Shown in pieces: positions 44,384-54,670 of a stretch of DNA of 64,000 bases; within the stretch, counting starts at the first letter, position 1, and the number at the start of each line of letters is the position of its first letter. Below the pieces are notes generated by a model. The model saw nothing but the letters and a program-made list of their open reading frames with translations. It searched no databases and was not told the DNA's origin. The stretch lies in the NCBI RefSeq assembly GCF_000482365.1, contig NZ_AXVC01000022.1, positions 1-64,000 of the forward strand, in the 5' to 3' direction. This stretch comes from Porphyromonas uenonis DSM 23387 = JCM 13868. Its GTDB lineage: Bacteria; Bacteroidota; Bacteroidia; Bacteroidales; Porphyromonadaceae. A program made the translations under genes and the position numbers.

Positions 44384-46324
44384 TTAGAACCACTTGTCGA
44401 TCTCCTCGGAGGTGAGCGAGACCATGATGGAGCGCCCGAGCGGGTCGAATTGCGAATTGGGCGTCAGGAAGAGGTCTGAGATGATCTGACTGGGCTGTGC
44501 AGCTCGTGCATGGAGTGTGTGACGCACCAGTTCACTGGCTTGGCGGAGCGCTTCGCCAGAGAGGAAGAGCTGCGCTAGGATTTCCGCAGGGGGGAGTGTG
44601 GTGTCGGTATCGTCTTTGTCGACCTGATCGAGGTATTCACCGAGTGTCTTGGTGATCAAGTCTGCGACGCCGATGGGACGTAGTGGCTTGGGTACGGAGG
44701 TGATGAGGTAGACGTTTTCGTCTGGGTCTGCGGAGGCCTCTGCTTGCGGGGTGATCTCAAACCCGATCTGCTGCAAGCTCTCGACCAACTCGTGATGGGT
44801 CGGGTAGAGGTCGCAGGGTAGCGACAGTTCCTCGGCAAAGAGTAGTGGCTGCGCTTGGTCAGGCTCGAGTGTGAGCGTGGCTATCTGCTGCTCGTAGTAG
44901 ATGCGTAGCAATGCGCGCTCAATCTGTATGACGGCGAGGCGGTCGCTCATGGTGGTGAAGAGGTAGCGCTCCTGAAAGGTGTAGACCAAGTTAGAGCTAT
45001 TGGCCACATGCTGAGAGGGGCTAGCGGAGACCGTAAAGAGTGGATCCATCGCTGTGGGGACAGCCTCTGTGGGTTGGCTTTCGGGAAGTGTTGATTCGCC
45101 TCGTCTCTGCTGGAAGTCGTCGATAAAGCTTTCCCAATGAGCGGGTGAGCCACTACTCATCGAGGAGAGCGGATCGAGGGGCTTCTGGTCGTCCGTAGAG
45201 ATAGCTTTAAAGGGATTGTACTCTGGATCTATCTGTACGGGCGGTGTTTGAAGTGCCGTGCTGCTCTGTCGTGTGGCATCGTAGGCCGGTATCTCGATGA
45301 GCTGGTCGGTGCTAAAGGTGATGGCGGGCATAGCGCTGGTGGTGCTGAGGTGCTCTCGTAGCACTACCATAAGGAGCTTGAAGATAGCCTGCTCGTCGAG
45401 GAACTTGATCTCCGTCTTGGTCGGATGTATATTGACATCGATACGACTGGGGTCCACCTGGAAGTAGATAAAGTAGTTGGGCTGGCTACCTGGCGCGACG
45501 AGGTCCTCAAAGACGTTCATGACAGCACGGTGGAAGTAGGGGTGCTTCATATAGCGTCCATTGACAAAGAAGAATTGCTGGGCTCCTCTACGCTTAGCGT
45601 CTCGTGGCAAGGTGATGAAGCCCGAGACATTTGCCAAGGGACCCTGGTACTCGATGGGGATGAGCTGCTTGGCGTAGCTCTTGCCTAAGAGGTCTACGAT
45701 GCGATGCTGGAGGTCGCTCTTGGGGAGGTTGCGTATGAGCTTGCCCTCGGAGTAGAGTGTGAAGGCGATCTCGGGGTAGACCAGAGCGATCCGCTCGAAC
45801 TGGCGGTAGATGTGTCGCAACTCCGTCTCGGAGCCTTTGAGGAAGCGTCGCCGTGCGGGGACGTTGTAAAAGAGATTCTTCACCGTGATAGAGGTGCCCA
45901 CCTCGGCAACGGTGGGTGCGGAGCTGATGACCTCGGAGCCGTTGATCAAGAGCTTGTAGCCTATGTCACTGTCGGCTTGTCGTGTGATCAGCTCGATCTG
46001 AGCCACCGCCACGATGGAGGCTAGCGCCTCGCCACGGAAACCCATGGATCGGAGCGTGAAGAGGTCGTCGACGGAGGATATCTTGCTGGTGGCATGTCTC
46101 TCGAAGGCCATACGAGCGTCTAGCGGACTCATCCCGACGCCGTCATCGATGACGCGCATGAGCTCTTTGCCAGCATCTTGTAACTCGATGGTTATCTGCG
46201 TGGCGTGGGCATCAATGGCGTTTTCGACCAGCTCTTTGAGCATGGAGGCTGGTCGCTGGATCACTTCACCAGCGGCTATCTGATTGGCTATGCTGTCGGG
46301 GAGGAGATGTATGATTTCGCTCAT
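44384..46324 (-). CDS. mutL: DNA mismatch repair protein MutL
   Basis: 646 residues. The N-terminal GHKL ATPase has all family motifs: IAAGEVIQRPASMLKELVENAIDA, DDGVGM, RHATSKI and GFRGEALASI. The C-terminal dimer domain occupies about 460-640. At the position of the endonuclease motif DQHA(x)2E(x)4E the sequence reads VIQIERALLRIYYEQ, so the metal-binding residues appear lost. MutL couples MutS to strand removal. Its start overlaps the stop of the small upstream membrane protein by 4 bases (ATGA), so it is the last gene of the clpP-led minus-strand group. Confidence 0.95.
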   Translation of the reverse strand: MSEIIHLLPDSIANQIAAGEVIQRPASMLKELVENAIDAHATQITIELQDAGKELMRVIDDGVGMSPLDARMAFERHATSKISSVDDLFTLRSMGFRGEALASIVAVAQIELITRQADSDIGYKLLINGSEVISSAPTVAEVGTSITVKNLFYNVPARRRFLKGSETELRHIYRQFERIALVYPEIAFTLYSEGKLIRNLPKSDLQHRIVDLLGKSYAKQLIPIEYQGPLANVSGFITLPRDAKRRGAQQFFFVNGRYMKHPYFHRAVMNVFEDLVAPGSQPNYFIYFQVDPSRIDVNIHPTKTEIKFLDEQAIFKLLMVVLREHLSTTSAMPAITFSTDQLIEIPAYDATRQSSTALQTPPVQIDPEYNPFKAISTDDQKPLDPLSSMSSGSPAHWESFIDDFQQRRGESTLPESQPTEAVPTAMDPLFTVSASPSQHVANSSNLVYTFQERYLFTTMSDRLAVIQIERALLRIYYEQQIATLTLEPDQAQPLLFAEELSLPCDLYPTHHELVESLQQIGFEITPQAEASADPDENVYLITSVPKPLRPIGVADLITKTLGEYLDQVDKDDTDTTLPPAEILAQLFLSGEALRQASELVRHTLHARAAQPSQIISDLFLTPNSQFDPLGRSIMVSLTSEEIDKWF

Positions 46325-46716
46325 AGGATGGAGAAGAGGGGACCCTGTCTATAGTATAGTACCCAGACGATGAAGCCTAAGAGGATGAGCATAAGGATGC
46401 AGCGCAGGATGATGCCTGAGCGGGCGTAGTTGTCTATCCCTCGGTCTCGCTGCTTCTTGAGATGGCGCGTGCCACCGTAGAGGCTCTCGGAGAGGGTGTC
46501 ACGAAACTCTTCGCCAGAGCCATAGGCGGACTCTACTTGCTTGCCGTCGTCTTTGCTGGTGTTGTCGCTACTTCCTGCTGTGTCGGAGCCTTCGGCAGCT
46601 TCGAGCTCTCGTCTGATCTGCTCGATGCGTCGCTGGAGTTGCTCCTTCTTAGGATCCCAATAGATGGGTTGGTGGTGGAAGGTGCGCGGTTTTCGCGGTC
46701 TGAATATGAGTCCCAT
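46321..46716 (-). CDS. Small C-terminally anchored membrane protein, conserved in Bacteroidota (unknown function)
   Basis: 131 residues. It begins MGLIFRPRKPRTFHHQPIYWDP, a basic aromatic N-terminus I associate with a Bacteroidota-specific small protein family, then a charged coiled-coil-like stretch (KKEQLQRRIEQIRREL), a Ser/Asp-rich linker and a single membrane helix near the end (ILRCILMLILLGFIVWVLYY). The gene overlaps the end of the OstA-like ORF by 184 bases in another frame and overlaps mutL by 4. I believe this ORF is real because of its N-terminal pattern and coupling to mutL. Confidence 0.65.
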   Translation of the reverse strand: MGLIFRPRKPRTFHHQPIYWDPKKEQLQRRIEQIRRELEAAEGSDTAGSSDNTSKDDGKQVESAYGSGEEFRDTLSESLYGGTRHLKKQRDRGIDNYARSGIILRCILMLILLGFIVWVLYYRQGPLFSIL

Positions 46717-48659
46717 GAGTATAATGGTAAGAGGTGCATGTAGCTCTGCAGCGAGTCTGCGAGAGACGGTACGGAGCTGGTGTCGCTCTCTAGTGGGCGA
46801 CGGATGTAGACGGAGAGTGGCTCCACGGCCATAGCGGTCGTGTCAGGTGATGCCGTCTTCTTAGCTTCAGCTGGCTTAGGCTTCTCCATGGCTTGCTGGT
46901 ACTCCTTGTAGAAAGCTTGCCATGCGGCTAGGCCGTCGAAGCCTTTGCTCATCTTGCTGTTTTGCCCCTGCAGTGTGGCGAGCGAGTCAGTAGAGGCTGG
47001 AGGCGCTGTGCGGTCGGGGATGACATCTTCAGGTGAGAGCGGGCGCTTGTCGCCATGCCACTCGGCACCGCTCATCTGACGCAGCTCATCGGTGAGGTCT
47101 TGGATCGGGTGGATCGTCCCCTCGGCCTTGCCATGCCAGAGGATGTGGTCAAGCTTGTCATCGGTAACGTAGACATCCATCTGCGGGTTCTTAACCTGAG
47201 CCAGTGCGTAGTAATGCTTCGCTTTCTCCTGTATGAGGTAGTAGCGAGACTCGACGTTGGAGCGGTAGAAAGCGTGGTCGAGGGTACCTTCGCGAAAGTA
47301 TGCTTGGATCGTATCGGCCTTGACACGATCTTGCTTGATGGAGTCAAGCCAGCGAACGCTTGACGCATTAAGCCAGGCGAAGGCGTGGTCGATCGTATCG
47401 TTGGCGAGGTGAGCATAGATGGTGTCGCCCTTGAGCTGGGTCGAGTCGTTCCACAAGATCGGAGAGCCAAAGAGCTTGATGAGCGAGTCCACGGAGAAGT
47501 AGTGCACAGAGTCCCCGATGGCCTGTATATCCTTGCGGTAAAGGCGTACGTTGTGGTAGCCTTTGGTGTACTTGACCTCTAGCGAGTCGGTAGCGCCTGG
47601 AGGCGGGGGCAGATTGCGCTTGATCCCCTCCATGATCTCGGCAGACATATATAAGGTGTCCTCCTCGGAGTAGTCCATGACGTAGGCTCGTCCTGTGGCG
47701 TAGGTATAGCCGTTGGCCTGATCAAGATAGCCGTAGTCACCGAAGTAGGTTGCTTTGTCCTCTTGATTGTCTATCACTACGTCGTAGTAGGCCTGGCAGA
47801 TCTGTCTCTTCTTGTCGTAGAGTATCGAGTCGCCCGTCATGGTGCCATCGGGGTGGGTGACCAGAGAGCGGTCGAGGAGGATGCTCTGCTCGGTGTCCGT
47901 ATTGTAAAAGCCACGGTCAGTCTCTATCGTGACCGAGTCGGTTGTCTCAATGATGGTGGGGCTAACGATACGACAGATCGAGGTCTTCGTATTGTAGTGT
48001 AGTATGTCGGTGTCGAGGGTGAAGCGGTCGTTCTCTAGGTGTACCTGATTCTGAAAGAGCGCTTCGTCAGAGCCGGTGTTGTACTCCCCGTAGATAGATG
48101 TGAGCGTATTGACCGAGTCGGCTAGGGTACCGAAGTTGTCGTAGTAAGCGACCTTTTGGCTGCGATTGTAGAAGAGTCTTTCGGTAAAGAGAGTCGTGAC
48201 ATTTTTGGTCAATATCACATTGTCGTGCAGCTCCGCTAGGGTGGTCATACCGTCGTAGGTCATCTCTCCAGCGGTGATCGAGATCGAGTCTCCCTCTAGA
48301 ATCTGCACATGACCGAAGGCGTCAAAGGAGTTGGTCACCTCGTTGAGATTGGCACTGTCGCAAGTCATGATCCAGCTACCGTGCCTGAGGCGCACATTGC
48401 CTGACAAGATGACGACGTCCGGGAGTATAGCCTGATCGTGGCTGAGGATGTCGGCATGCTCTAGGATGATGAGACGCTTGCCGCCCACCATCGTAGGGGG
48501 AGGTGCGGGAGTCTCTGCCGTATGAGGCGAAGTGTGAAGCCATGCCGTACCGCCCCATAGCGGTAGCCCCACGAAGAGGAGCAGAGCGACTGCTAGCAAC
48601 CCGCTGAGGGTGAGTAGTAGTCGCTGTGTGGCGCTCGCTGAGTGGAACTGTTGAGACAT
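46533..48659 (-). CDS. OstA/LptA-like periplasmic protein
   Basis: 708 residues. A membrane anchor or uncleaved signal lies at about 12-38. From residue 60 to about 520 run OstA-like beta repeats: LEHADILSHDQ, VVILSGNVRLRHGSW, MTCDSANLNE, YDGMTTLAELHDNVILTK and further copies with YNTDTE and YDKKRQ. The family bridges the periplasm to deliver lipopolysaccharide or a related lipid to the outer membrane. The last 60 residues are low-complexity Ser/Thr/Lys and coincide with the overlap onto the next gene, which suggests loss of an earlier stop codon. It lies between the SurA-like gene and mutL. Confidence 0.8.
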   Translation of the reverse strand: MSQQFHSASATQRLLLTLSGLLAVALLLFVGLPLWGGTAWLHTSPHTAETPAPPPTMVGGKRLIILEHADILSHDQAILPDVVILSGNVRLRHGSWIMTCDSANLNEVTNSFDAFGHVQILEGDSISITAGEMTYDGMTTLAELHDNVILTKNVTTLFTERLFYNRSQKVAYYDNFGTLADSVNTLTSIYGEYNTGSDEALFQNQVHLENDRFTLDTDILHYNTKTSICRIVSPTIIETTDSVTIETDRGFYNTDTEQSILLDRSLVTHPDGTMTGDSILYDKKRQICQAYYDVVIDNQEDKATYFGDYGYLDQANGYTYATGRAYVMDYSEEDTLYMSAEIMEGIKRNLPPPPGATDSLEVKYTKGYHNVRLYRKDIQAIGDSVHYFSVDSLIKLFGSPILWNDSTQLKGDTIYAHLANDTIDHAFAWLNASSVRWLDSIKQDRVKADTIQAYFREGTLDHAFYRSNVESRYYLIQEKAKHYYALAQVKNPQMDVYVTDDKLDHILWHGKAEGTIHPIQDLTDELRQMSGAEWHGDKRPLSPEDVIPDRTAPPASTDSLATLQGQNSKMSKGFDGLAAWQAFYKEYQQAMEKPKPAEAKKTASPDTTAMAVEPLSVYIRRPLESDTSSVPSLADSLQSYMHLLPLYSWDSYSDRENRAPSTTNPSIGILRRSNSSDASSRSDESSKLPKAPTQQEVATTPAKTTASK

Positions 48660-48723
48660 GGACTCAATGATTTAGTAGACAGACCTGGGTAGTCGGTCGT
48701 CATCCTCTAGTCAAGGGGACGAG

Positions 48724-50142
48724 CTACTTCTTGATCCAACCTGGATACTTGAAGTCGCACTGCTGATAGTCAGGGCTAATGCGTATATACGTACTCTTCT
48801 GGTGCTGTACGATCCACTTGTCTAGCTCCTTCTGCTTCTTATCCTGCAGAGCTAGTTGCTTGACAAGCTGAAAGTCGGTAGCCATATCAGCACGGTGTCC
48901 CGAGATACGCTGCTTGAGCTTGAGAAGTACTACCTGCGTATTGCCATTTGCATCCTGAGAGACGAATGCTGGGGAGACATCGCCCACCTGCATTTTGTCT
49001 ACTTGGGCAGCGTAGTCTTGCTGTAGCTCAGACATTGTAAAGAGAGCCGTGCCGTAGCGGTCGCTCTCGTAGTTTTCGTTGAGGAGGAGACCATAGTTGT
49101 TTTTCGTTTCGGTCACGTTGCTACACAGGACGACGGCATCGTCAAAGGTCGTCTTACCGTTGCGCACCACTACAGCGACAGAGTCCGCCTTGCTGACGGC
49201 TTGCTGTAGTTTGTCAGGGGCAATGCTGGGCTTGAGGAGTATGTGGCGGAAGTTGATCGTGTTGTCACGCTTCTCAATCAGCTGTACGATATGATAACCC
49301 GTAGCGGTACGTATGATGGGTGATACCTGCTTGGTGTCAGACAGGGCAAAGACAACCTGCGCGAACTCAGGCTCTAGCGAACTACGAGCCACGAAGCCAT
49401 ACTCGCCACCACGTACAGAGGTGCGGGAGTCCTGCGAGTAGAGTCGTGCGATCGTAGAGAAGTCACGGCGCCCAGCGAGGATGTCCTCGGAGTAGCCTCT
49501 GAGCTGCTCTTTGATCTTGTCAATGGCTGCTAGCTCTATCTCTGGCGTGATCCTAAGCACCTGCACCTCGACAGCATCTGGTATGTAGGGCAAGCTGTCT
49601 TGTGGTATCTGAGCGTAGTACGAGCGAATCTCTGAGGGCGTGACCGTGACTCCCTGGATGATCTTCTGCTGCATCTGCCGAACGATCTCATTATTGACCG
49701 CCATAGTGCGCTGTTGCTCACGAATGCTTGAGTAGGGACGATTGAAGTACTCCTCAAGACGCTCACGAGAGCCGACCTGCTGTACGAGACTCTCCATAAA
49801 GTTGTCCACAAATCGGTCTATCTTAGTATTATCTACCGAGATACTATCGATCTTAGCTTGGTTGAGGAAGAGCATCTGAACCGCTAGTTGCTCCGTGAGG
49901 TAGCAGTCTGGGTTTCCCTCGAGAGGCATTCCCTGGGAGCGCATGTAGAGCTTTTGATTCTCTATCTCAGACTTAAGGATGGGCTCATCGCCTACGGTCC
50001 ATATAGCTTCATCAACGACAGATCCTGCGGAGGCTTTGTGCTGTGGCGTCTGTGCCGTCATGGAGAGGCTCGTCAGCAGTGACAAGAGTATGAACGGTAT
50101 CACCCAGCGTACATGAGGTGTAGATAATCTATAGATAGACAT
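48724..50142 (-). CDS. SurA-like periplasmic peptidyl-prolyl isomerase
   Basis: 472 residues. A signal peptide ends near TAQ (residue 31). The SurA N-terminal chaperone region (about 40-180, DEAIWTVGDEPILKSEIE, YYAQIPQDSLPYIPD) is followed by a first parvulin domain (about 185-290, with DFSTIARLYSQD, GGEYGFV, TATGYHIVQL) and a second one that is poorly conserved (about 295-400, FRHILLKPS). It would fold outer-membrane proteins in the periplasm. It is 25 bases from recQ and in the same orientation as the OstA-like gene, linking two outer-membrane biogenesis genes. Confidence 0.85.
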   Translation of the reverse strand: MSIYRLSTPHVRWVIPFILLSLLTSLSMTAQTPQHKASAGSVVDEAIWTVGDEPILKSEIENQKLYMRSQGMPLEGNPDCYLTEQLAVQMLFLNQAKIDSISVDNTKIDRFVDNFMESLVQQVGSRERLEEYFNRPYSSIREQQRTMAVNNEIVRQMQQKIIQGVTVTPSEIRSYYAQIPQDSLPYIPDAVEVQVLRITPEIELAAIDKIKEQLRGYSEDILAGRRDFSTIARLYSQDSRTSVRGGEYGFVARSSLEPEFAQVVFALSDTKQVSPIIRTATGYHIVQLIEKRDNTINFRHILLKPSIAPDKLQQAVSKADSVAVVVRNGKTTFDDAVVLCSNVTETKNNYGLLLNENYESDRYGTALFTMSELQQDYAAQVDKMQVGDVSPAFVSQDANGNTQVVLLKLKQRISGHRADMATDFQLVKQLALQDKKQKELDKWIVQHQKSTYIRISPDYQQCDFKYPGWIKK

Positions 50143-50167
50143 AAGAGTTGTATTGCTAATGTGGTCT

Positions 50168-52372
50168 TTATTGATTGCAGGAGTAGATGATCATAGCGAG
50201 TCGTAGCTCTGCCTCGTTGTAGAAGTCTTCGTACTCGCTAATGAGATCGTCCAGAGTACACCCTGGGTGATCCTCTAGATACTCCTTTAGCTCGTCATAG
50301 CTATCCTCACCAAGCTCGGAGGCTATGAGGTAGTTAAGCTTTACCTTGGTGCCAGACTTGACGATGCGCTCTAGCTCGGTAAGCAGATCGTCCGTGCTGA
50401 TAGAGTGCGAGATCGCTATATCCTCGAGGAGCACCTGACGGTCTAGCTGCTGCACGATAGAGATGTGCTGCTTGGTGTTGTTGGGCAGAGTGCGGATCTT
50501 GTAGTCCTCGGGACGCTCGATCTCATACTCCTCGACATAGTTGCGTATGACTCGGACAAACTCCTCTCCATACTTGTCAGCCTGCTCAACATTGATACCC
50601 GAAATGTTTTTCAGCTCTTGTAAGGTTATGGGGTATAGAGTAGACATCTCTTCAAGTGCTGAGTCGGGGAATATGCCCGCCGTACCGAGTCCTAGCTTAG
50701 TGCTCAGCTTTTTGCGTATATCCCTGAGGATGCTGTAGAGAGCGGGGTCTGTGGAGGCCGTACGTCCACGTCCACTAGATGCAGCGCTATCTACCTCCTC
50801 ATCATCGTCTAGATCATCATCGTCATCGTCTAGATCCTCCGCATCGGGAGCGACAATCTTGAATGAGGTAGGCTTCTTGATAAACTTCTTACCACTCGGT
50901 GTGACGCTCAGGATGCCGTAGGTTTCTGTACTCTCGGTGAGGTACTGTAGCACCAGTGCACGCTCTACGACTAGCTCCCAGATCTCTCGTGAGTAGTCTT
51001 CGCCTATGCCGTAGGACTTCAGCTTGTCATGATGAAAGTCCTCAATAGGGGCAGTGTCGCAACCTAGGATCACGTCGATGACGTGGTCCTTCTTAAACTG
51101 TTCTTTGAGCTCCAAGACCGTTTGGAGCAGTTGTTTCAAAAGCTCTTTAGCCTCCATCGTTTGTCTGTTTTTTGCACAATTGTCGCACGCTCCACAGTTC
51201 TCCTTGTCATATCTCTCTCCGAAATAATAGAGCAGATATGCCCGTCGACACATGGGCGTGAGTGCAAAGGTAGAAGTTTTTGCGAGTAATTGCTTACCTA
51301 TCTCCTGCTCGGCGATAGGTTTTCCCTGCATGAAGTTCTCCAGTTTCTGTATATCTTTCTCATTATAAAAGGCTAAGCAGTATCCCTCGCCGCCATCACG
51401 ACCTGCACGTCCTGTCTCCTGATAGTAGCCCTCGAGGCTCTTAGGCATGTCGTAGTGTATGACGTAGCGCACGTCAGGCTTGTCGATACCCATGCCAAAG
51501 GCTATCGTAGCGACGATCACACGGCACTCCTCACTCAGGAAGGCGTCCTGGTTTGCCGAGCGCTCCTTAGCGTCCAGTCCCGCATGGTAGGGGAGAGCCT
51601 TGATGCCATTCATCTGGAGCAACTTGGAGAGGTTCATCACCTTCTCACGGCTCATGCAGTAGATGATGCCACTCTTGTTAGGTCTCTTGCGGATAAAGCG
51701 GATGATGCGCGCATTGACATCCTCCCCCTTCGGCTCTACGCTGTAGTAAAGGTTAGGACGGTTGAAGCTAGACTTAAATATATTCCCATCGAGGATGCCT
51801 AGATTCTTGCGTATGTCGTGCTCCACCTTAGGCGTCGCTGTCGCTGTCAGGGCGATGATCGGTCTGCGTCCTATCTCATCAACTACAGGGCGTATCTTGC
51901 GATACTCAGGGCGAAAGTCATGCCCCCACTCCGAGATACAGTGCGCCTCATCGATCGCAAAGAAGGATATCTTGATCTGACGAAAGAACTCTATGTTCTC
52001 AGCCTTGCCGAGCGACTCGGGAGCCACATAGAGTAGCTTCGTATCACCCGCAGAGACATCTTGGTAGACCTGATCCAGCTGAGCTTTATTGAGCGACGAG
52101 TTGAGTACGTGCGCTATGTCGTTAGATCCAGTCGTCTCTCGCAGGGCATCGACCTGATTCTTCATCAGAGCAATCAGCGGGGAGACGATGATCGCCGTCC
52201 CCTCCATGATGAGCGCAGGGAGCTGATAGCATAGGGACTTACCGCTACCCGTAGGCATCAAGACAAAAGTGTCGTGACCCTCTAGCAGGCTTTGGATAAT
52301 CTCTTTCTGATTTCCCTTGAACTCTTCAAAGCCGAAGATCTTACTCAGTAGTTCTGTCAGATTGTGTGTCAT
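50168..52372 (-). CDS. recQ: ATP-dependent DNA helicase RecQ
   Basis: 734 residues. Helicase motifs: Walker A PTGSGKS (40-46), DEAHCISEWGHDFRPEY, TATATPKV, and QETGRAGRDG. The zinc-binding RQC region has four cysteines (CRRAYLLYYFGE...CGACDNCAKN). A winged helix is followed by an unusual acidic linker (DLDDDDDDLDDDEE, near residue 520) and an HRDC domain (about 545-620). A further C-terminal helical extension, about 100 residues, is common in Bacteroidota RecQ. It unwinds 3'-5' in recombination and repair. It follows clpX by 100 bases. Confidence 0.95.
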   Translation of the reverse strand: MTHNLTELLSKIFGFEEFKGNQKEIIQSLLEGHDTFVLMPTGSGKSLCYQLPALIMEGTAIIVSPLIALMKNQVDALRETTGSNDIAHVLNSSLNKAQLDQVYQDVSAGDTKLLYVAPESLGKAENIEFFRQIKISFFAIDEAHCISEWGHDFRPEYRKIRPVVDEIGRRPIIALTATATPKVEHDIRKNLGILDGNIFKSSFNRPNLYYSVEPKGEDVNARIIRFIRKRPNKSGIIYCMSREKVMNLSKLLQMNGIKALPYHAGLDAKERSANQDAFLSEECRVIVATIAFGMGIDKPDVRYVIHYDMPKSLEGYYQETGRAGRDGGEGYCLAFYNEKDIQKLENFMQGKPIAEQEIGKQLLAKTSTFALTPMCRRAYLLYYFGERYDKENCGACDNCAKNRQTMEAKELLKQLLQTVLELKEQFKKDHVIDVILGCDTAPIEDFHHDKLKSYGIGEDYSREIWELVVERALVLQYLTESTETYGILSVTPSGKKFIKKPTSFKIVAPDAEDLDDDDDDLDDDEEVDSAASSGRGRTASTDPALYSILRDIRKKLSTKLGLGTAGIFPDSALEEMSTLYPITLQELKNISGINVEQADKYGEEFVRVIRNYVEEYEIERPEDYKIRTLPNNTKQHISIVQQLDRQVLLEDIAISHSISTDDLLTELERIVKSGTKVKLNYLIASELGEDSYDELKEYLEDHPGCTLDDLISEYEDFYNEAELRLAMIIYSCNQ

Positions 52373-52472
52373 GGTTGGTGAGATTGACCGTCAGGGGAGC
52401 CGTTGAATAGACTCCCCAAAAGGTAGATAACGATTACATAGAGTGGTGCACAGGTTTGTGGCAGAGGTAGAT

Positions 52473-53792
52473 TTAGTTTGCTAGAGAGGTAGTCATGCTC
52501 GGCGTCACCTTAGAGCGAGCATACTGCTCTGTGATACGTAGTGTCTTGCGCTTGAGAGAGGGTATCTCGTACATCGCATCGATCATGATCTTCTCCACGA
52601 TCGAGCGTAGTCCGCGAGCCCCCAGCTTCGTCTCGACAGCGATGCTGACGATATACTTGAGTGCGTCATCGTCGAAGGTAAGCCGCACGCCATCCATCTC
52701 AAAGAGCTTCTGATACTGCTTCGTGATGGCGTTTTTAGGCTCCACGAGGATGCGCAGGAGCGAGTCACTATCTAGAGCGTCCAGATAGGTAAGGATAGGC
52801 AGACGGCCGATGATCTCGGGGATCAGGCCGTAGCGTCGTAGGTCTTGATGAGTAATGTGTGCCAACAGATTGTTTTGGATCGTCTGGTAGTCCATCTGCT
52901 GCTCCTTATAACCCACCACACGGGTGTTGAGGCGAGAGCCGATGATGCGCTCGATACCGTCGAAGGCGCCTGCACAGATGAAGAGAATCTGCTGCGTATT
53001 GACCTGGATAAACTTCTGCTCGGGATGCTTGCGACCACCATAAGGGGGGACGTTGATGACGCTTCCCTCGAGGAGCTTGAGGAGACCCTGCTGGACCCCT
53101 TCACCACTCACATCACGAGTGATGGAGGGGTTGTCGCCTTTGCGAGCTATCTTGTCGATCTCATCGATGAAGACGATGCCACGCTCTGCAGCTGCGACGT
53201 CGTAGTCACAGTTTTGCAGTAGACGAGAGATGATACTCTCTATATCCTCTCCCACATAGCCCGCCTGCGTCAGGACAGTCGCATCGACCATCGCAAAGGG
53301 CACCTGTAGCATACGAGCTATAGACTGAGCTAGGAGCGTCTTACCACATCCCGTCGGTCCTACCATGAGGATGTTGCTCTTGGCAATCTCTACATCGTCC
53401 AGCTTAGAGCTCTCGTCACCTTTCTCGCCCTCCTCTTGGCTAGCCAAGATACGTTTGTAGTGGTTGTAGACAGCCACTGAGAGATACTTCTTAGCATCGG
53501 TCTGCCCGATCACATAACGGTCTAGGTAGGCGTCTATCTCCTGAGGCTTGGGTAGCGACTCATAGGTGAGTGGAGCAAATGAAGCGTTCGTGCCTTTTTG
53601 CTTCTCTTGCTTGGTAGCATCTAGCACAGGTGCAGAGACAAGGCCGTTCTGATAGAGCAATGCGTAGATCTGCTCAGCACAATCACTACAGATCTGTGCA
53701 GAGCCCTCGGCACCTATTAGTATAGGCACCTCGCTCTCAGGACGGTTGCAAAAGGAGCAGCGACGCTCTATCGAATTACTTTTCTTTGCCAT
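52473..53792 (-). CDS. clpX: ATP-dependent protease ATPase subunit ClpX
   Basis: 439 residues. The N-terminal zinc finger has Cys12, Cys15, Cys35 and Cys38. The AAA+ core shows Walker A GPTGCGKT, Walker B VFIDEIDK, the pore-loop region GYVGED and sensor motifs ending in [10 protein letters not shown]. ClpX unfolds tagged proteins and feeds them to ClpP. Its start overlaps the 3' end of clpP by 17 bases, indicating coupled translation. Confidence 0.97.
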   Translation of the reverse strand: MAKKSNSIERRCSFCNRPESEVPILIGAEGSAQICSDCAEQIYALLYQNGLVSAPVLDATKQEKQKGTNASFAPLTYESLPKPQEIDAYLDRYVIGQTDAKKYLSVAVYNHYKRILASQEEGEKGDESSKLDDVEIAKSNILMVGPTGCGKTLLAQSIARMLQVPFAMVDATVLTQAGYVGEDIESIISRLLQNCDYDVAAAERGIVFIDEIDKIARKGDNPSITRDVSGEGVQQGLLKLLEGSVINVPPYGGRKHPEQKFIQVNTQQILFICAGAFDGIERIIGSRLNTRVVGYKEQQMDYQTIQNNLLAHITHQDLRRYGLIPEIIGRLPILTYLDALDSDSLLRILVEPKNAITKQYQKLFEMDGVRLTFDDDALKYIVSIAVETKLGARGLRSIVEKIMIDAMYEIPSLKRKTLRITEQYARSKVTPSMTTSLAN

Positions 53793-54492
53793 CTGCCTTC
53801 TTCTCCTTAGCTGTCTGCTTAGTCGATGTGAGTACTTTGTCGATCATACCATACTCCAACGCTTCCGAGGCAGTCATCCACTTGTCACGGTCGCTGTCTC
53901 GCTCGATATCCTCGACAGAGCGACCCGAGTGATCAGCGATGATCTTGTAGAGCTCAGCCTTCACCTTGAGGATCTCCTTGGCAGCGATCTCTATGTCGCT
54001 CGCCTGACCCTGCATACCGCCCATTGGCTGGTGGATCATCACCCGTGAGTGGGGCAGTGCGTAGCGCTTGCCCTCAGCACCCGCTACGAGGAGGACAGCA
54101 GCCATCGAAGCTGCCATACCCGTACACATCGTCGAGACATCACAGCCCACGTACTGCATCGTATCGTAGATGCCAAAGCCCGCATAGACCGACCCGCCAG
54201 GGCTGTTGATATAGATCGAGATATCCTTGCCTGGGTCCGCATTATCTAGATATAGGAGCTGTGCCTGGATTACATTGGCCGTGTAGTCGTTGACCTCCGT
54301 GCCGAGGAAGATGATACGATCCATCATCAGTCGGCTGAAGACATCCATCTGAGCCACGTTGAGCTGACGCTCCTCGATGATGGTAGGGTTGATGTAGCCT
54401 GTGGAGGCAGTTATGTAGTCGTTGAGTGCATTGGTATTCATCCGAAGATGAGCGTGTGCATAGTGGACGAAGTCCTTATTATGGTCTGTCAT
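53776..54492 (-). CDS. clpP: ATP-dependent Clp protease proteolytic subunit
   Basis: 238 residues, longer than the usual 195-210 because of an N-terminal extension of about 30 residues. The triad is Ser129 (GMAASMAAV), His154 (MIHQP) and Asp203 (DRDKWMTA). ClpP is the serine-protease barrel used by ClpX. The usual partner upstream, trigger factor, is absent; instead a 640-base repeat-rich gap precedes it. A promoter box lies at 54609-54616. Confidence 0.96.
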   Translation of the reverse strand: MTDHNKDFVHYAHAHLRMNTNALNDYITASTGYINPTIIEERQLNVAQMDVFSRLMMDRIIFLGTEVNDYTANVIQAQLLYLDNADPGKDISIYINSPGGSVYAGFGIYDTMQYVGCDVSTMCTGMAASMAAVLLVAGAEGKRYALPHSRVMIHQPMGGMQGQASDIEIAAKEILKVKAELYKIIADHSGRSVEDIERDSDRDKWMTASEALEYGMIDKVLTSTKQTAKEKKADGKEK

Positions 54493-54568
54493 ATTGATGA
54501 AGCAGAGTTGTGTGAGTTACTATTTATAGGTTAAAGGAGCGAAGCCAAGCTTCACTTGCTAAAGGTTA

Positions 54569-54616
54569 TAGCTAGGCAAGTCAACCCGACCTAGCTTGAT
54601 TCTAGAAACAAAGATA
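54569..54616 (-). promoter_or_regulatory. clpP promoter and leader hairpin
   Basis: On the minus strand TATCTTTG (54609-54616) matches TAnnTTTG, giving a leader of about 110 bases. GCTAGG and CCTAGC (54571-54595) can form a hairpin at the very 5' end of that transcript. Confidence 0.6.
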
Positions 54617-54670
54617 ACGCTATTTCTGAACATACGCTACACCCCTCTCATCGTAGATCCCGCAAATATC

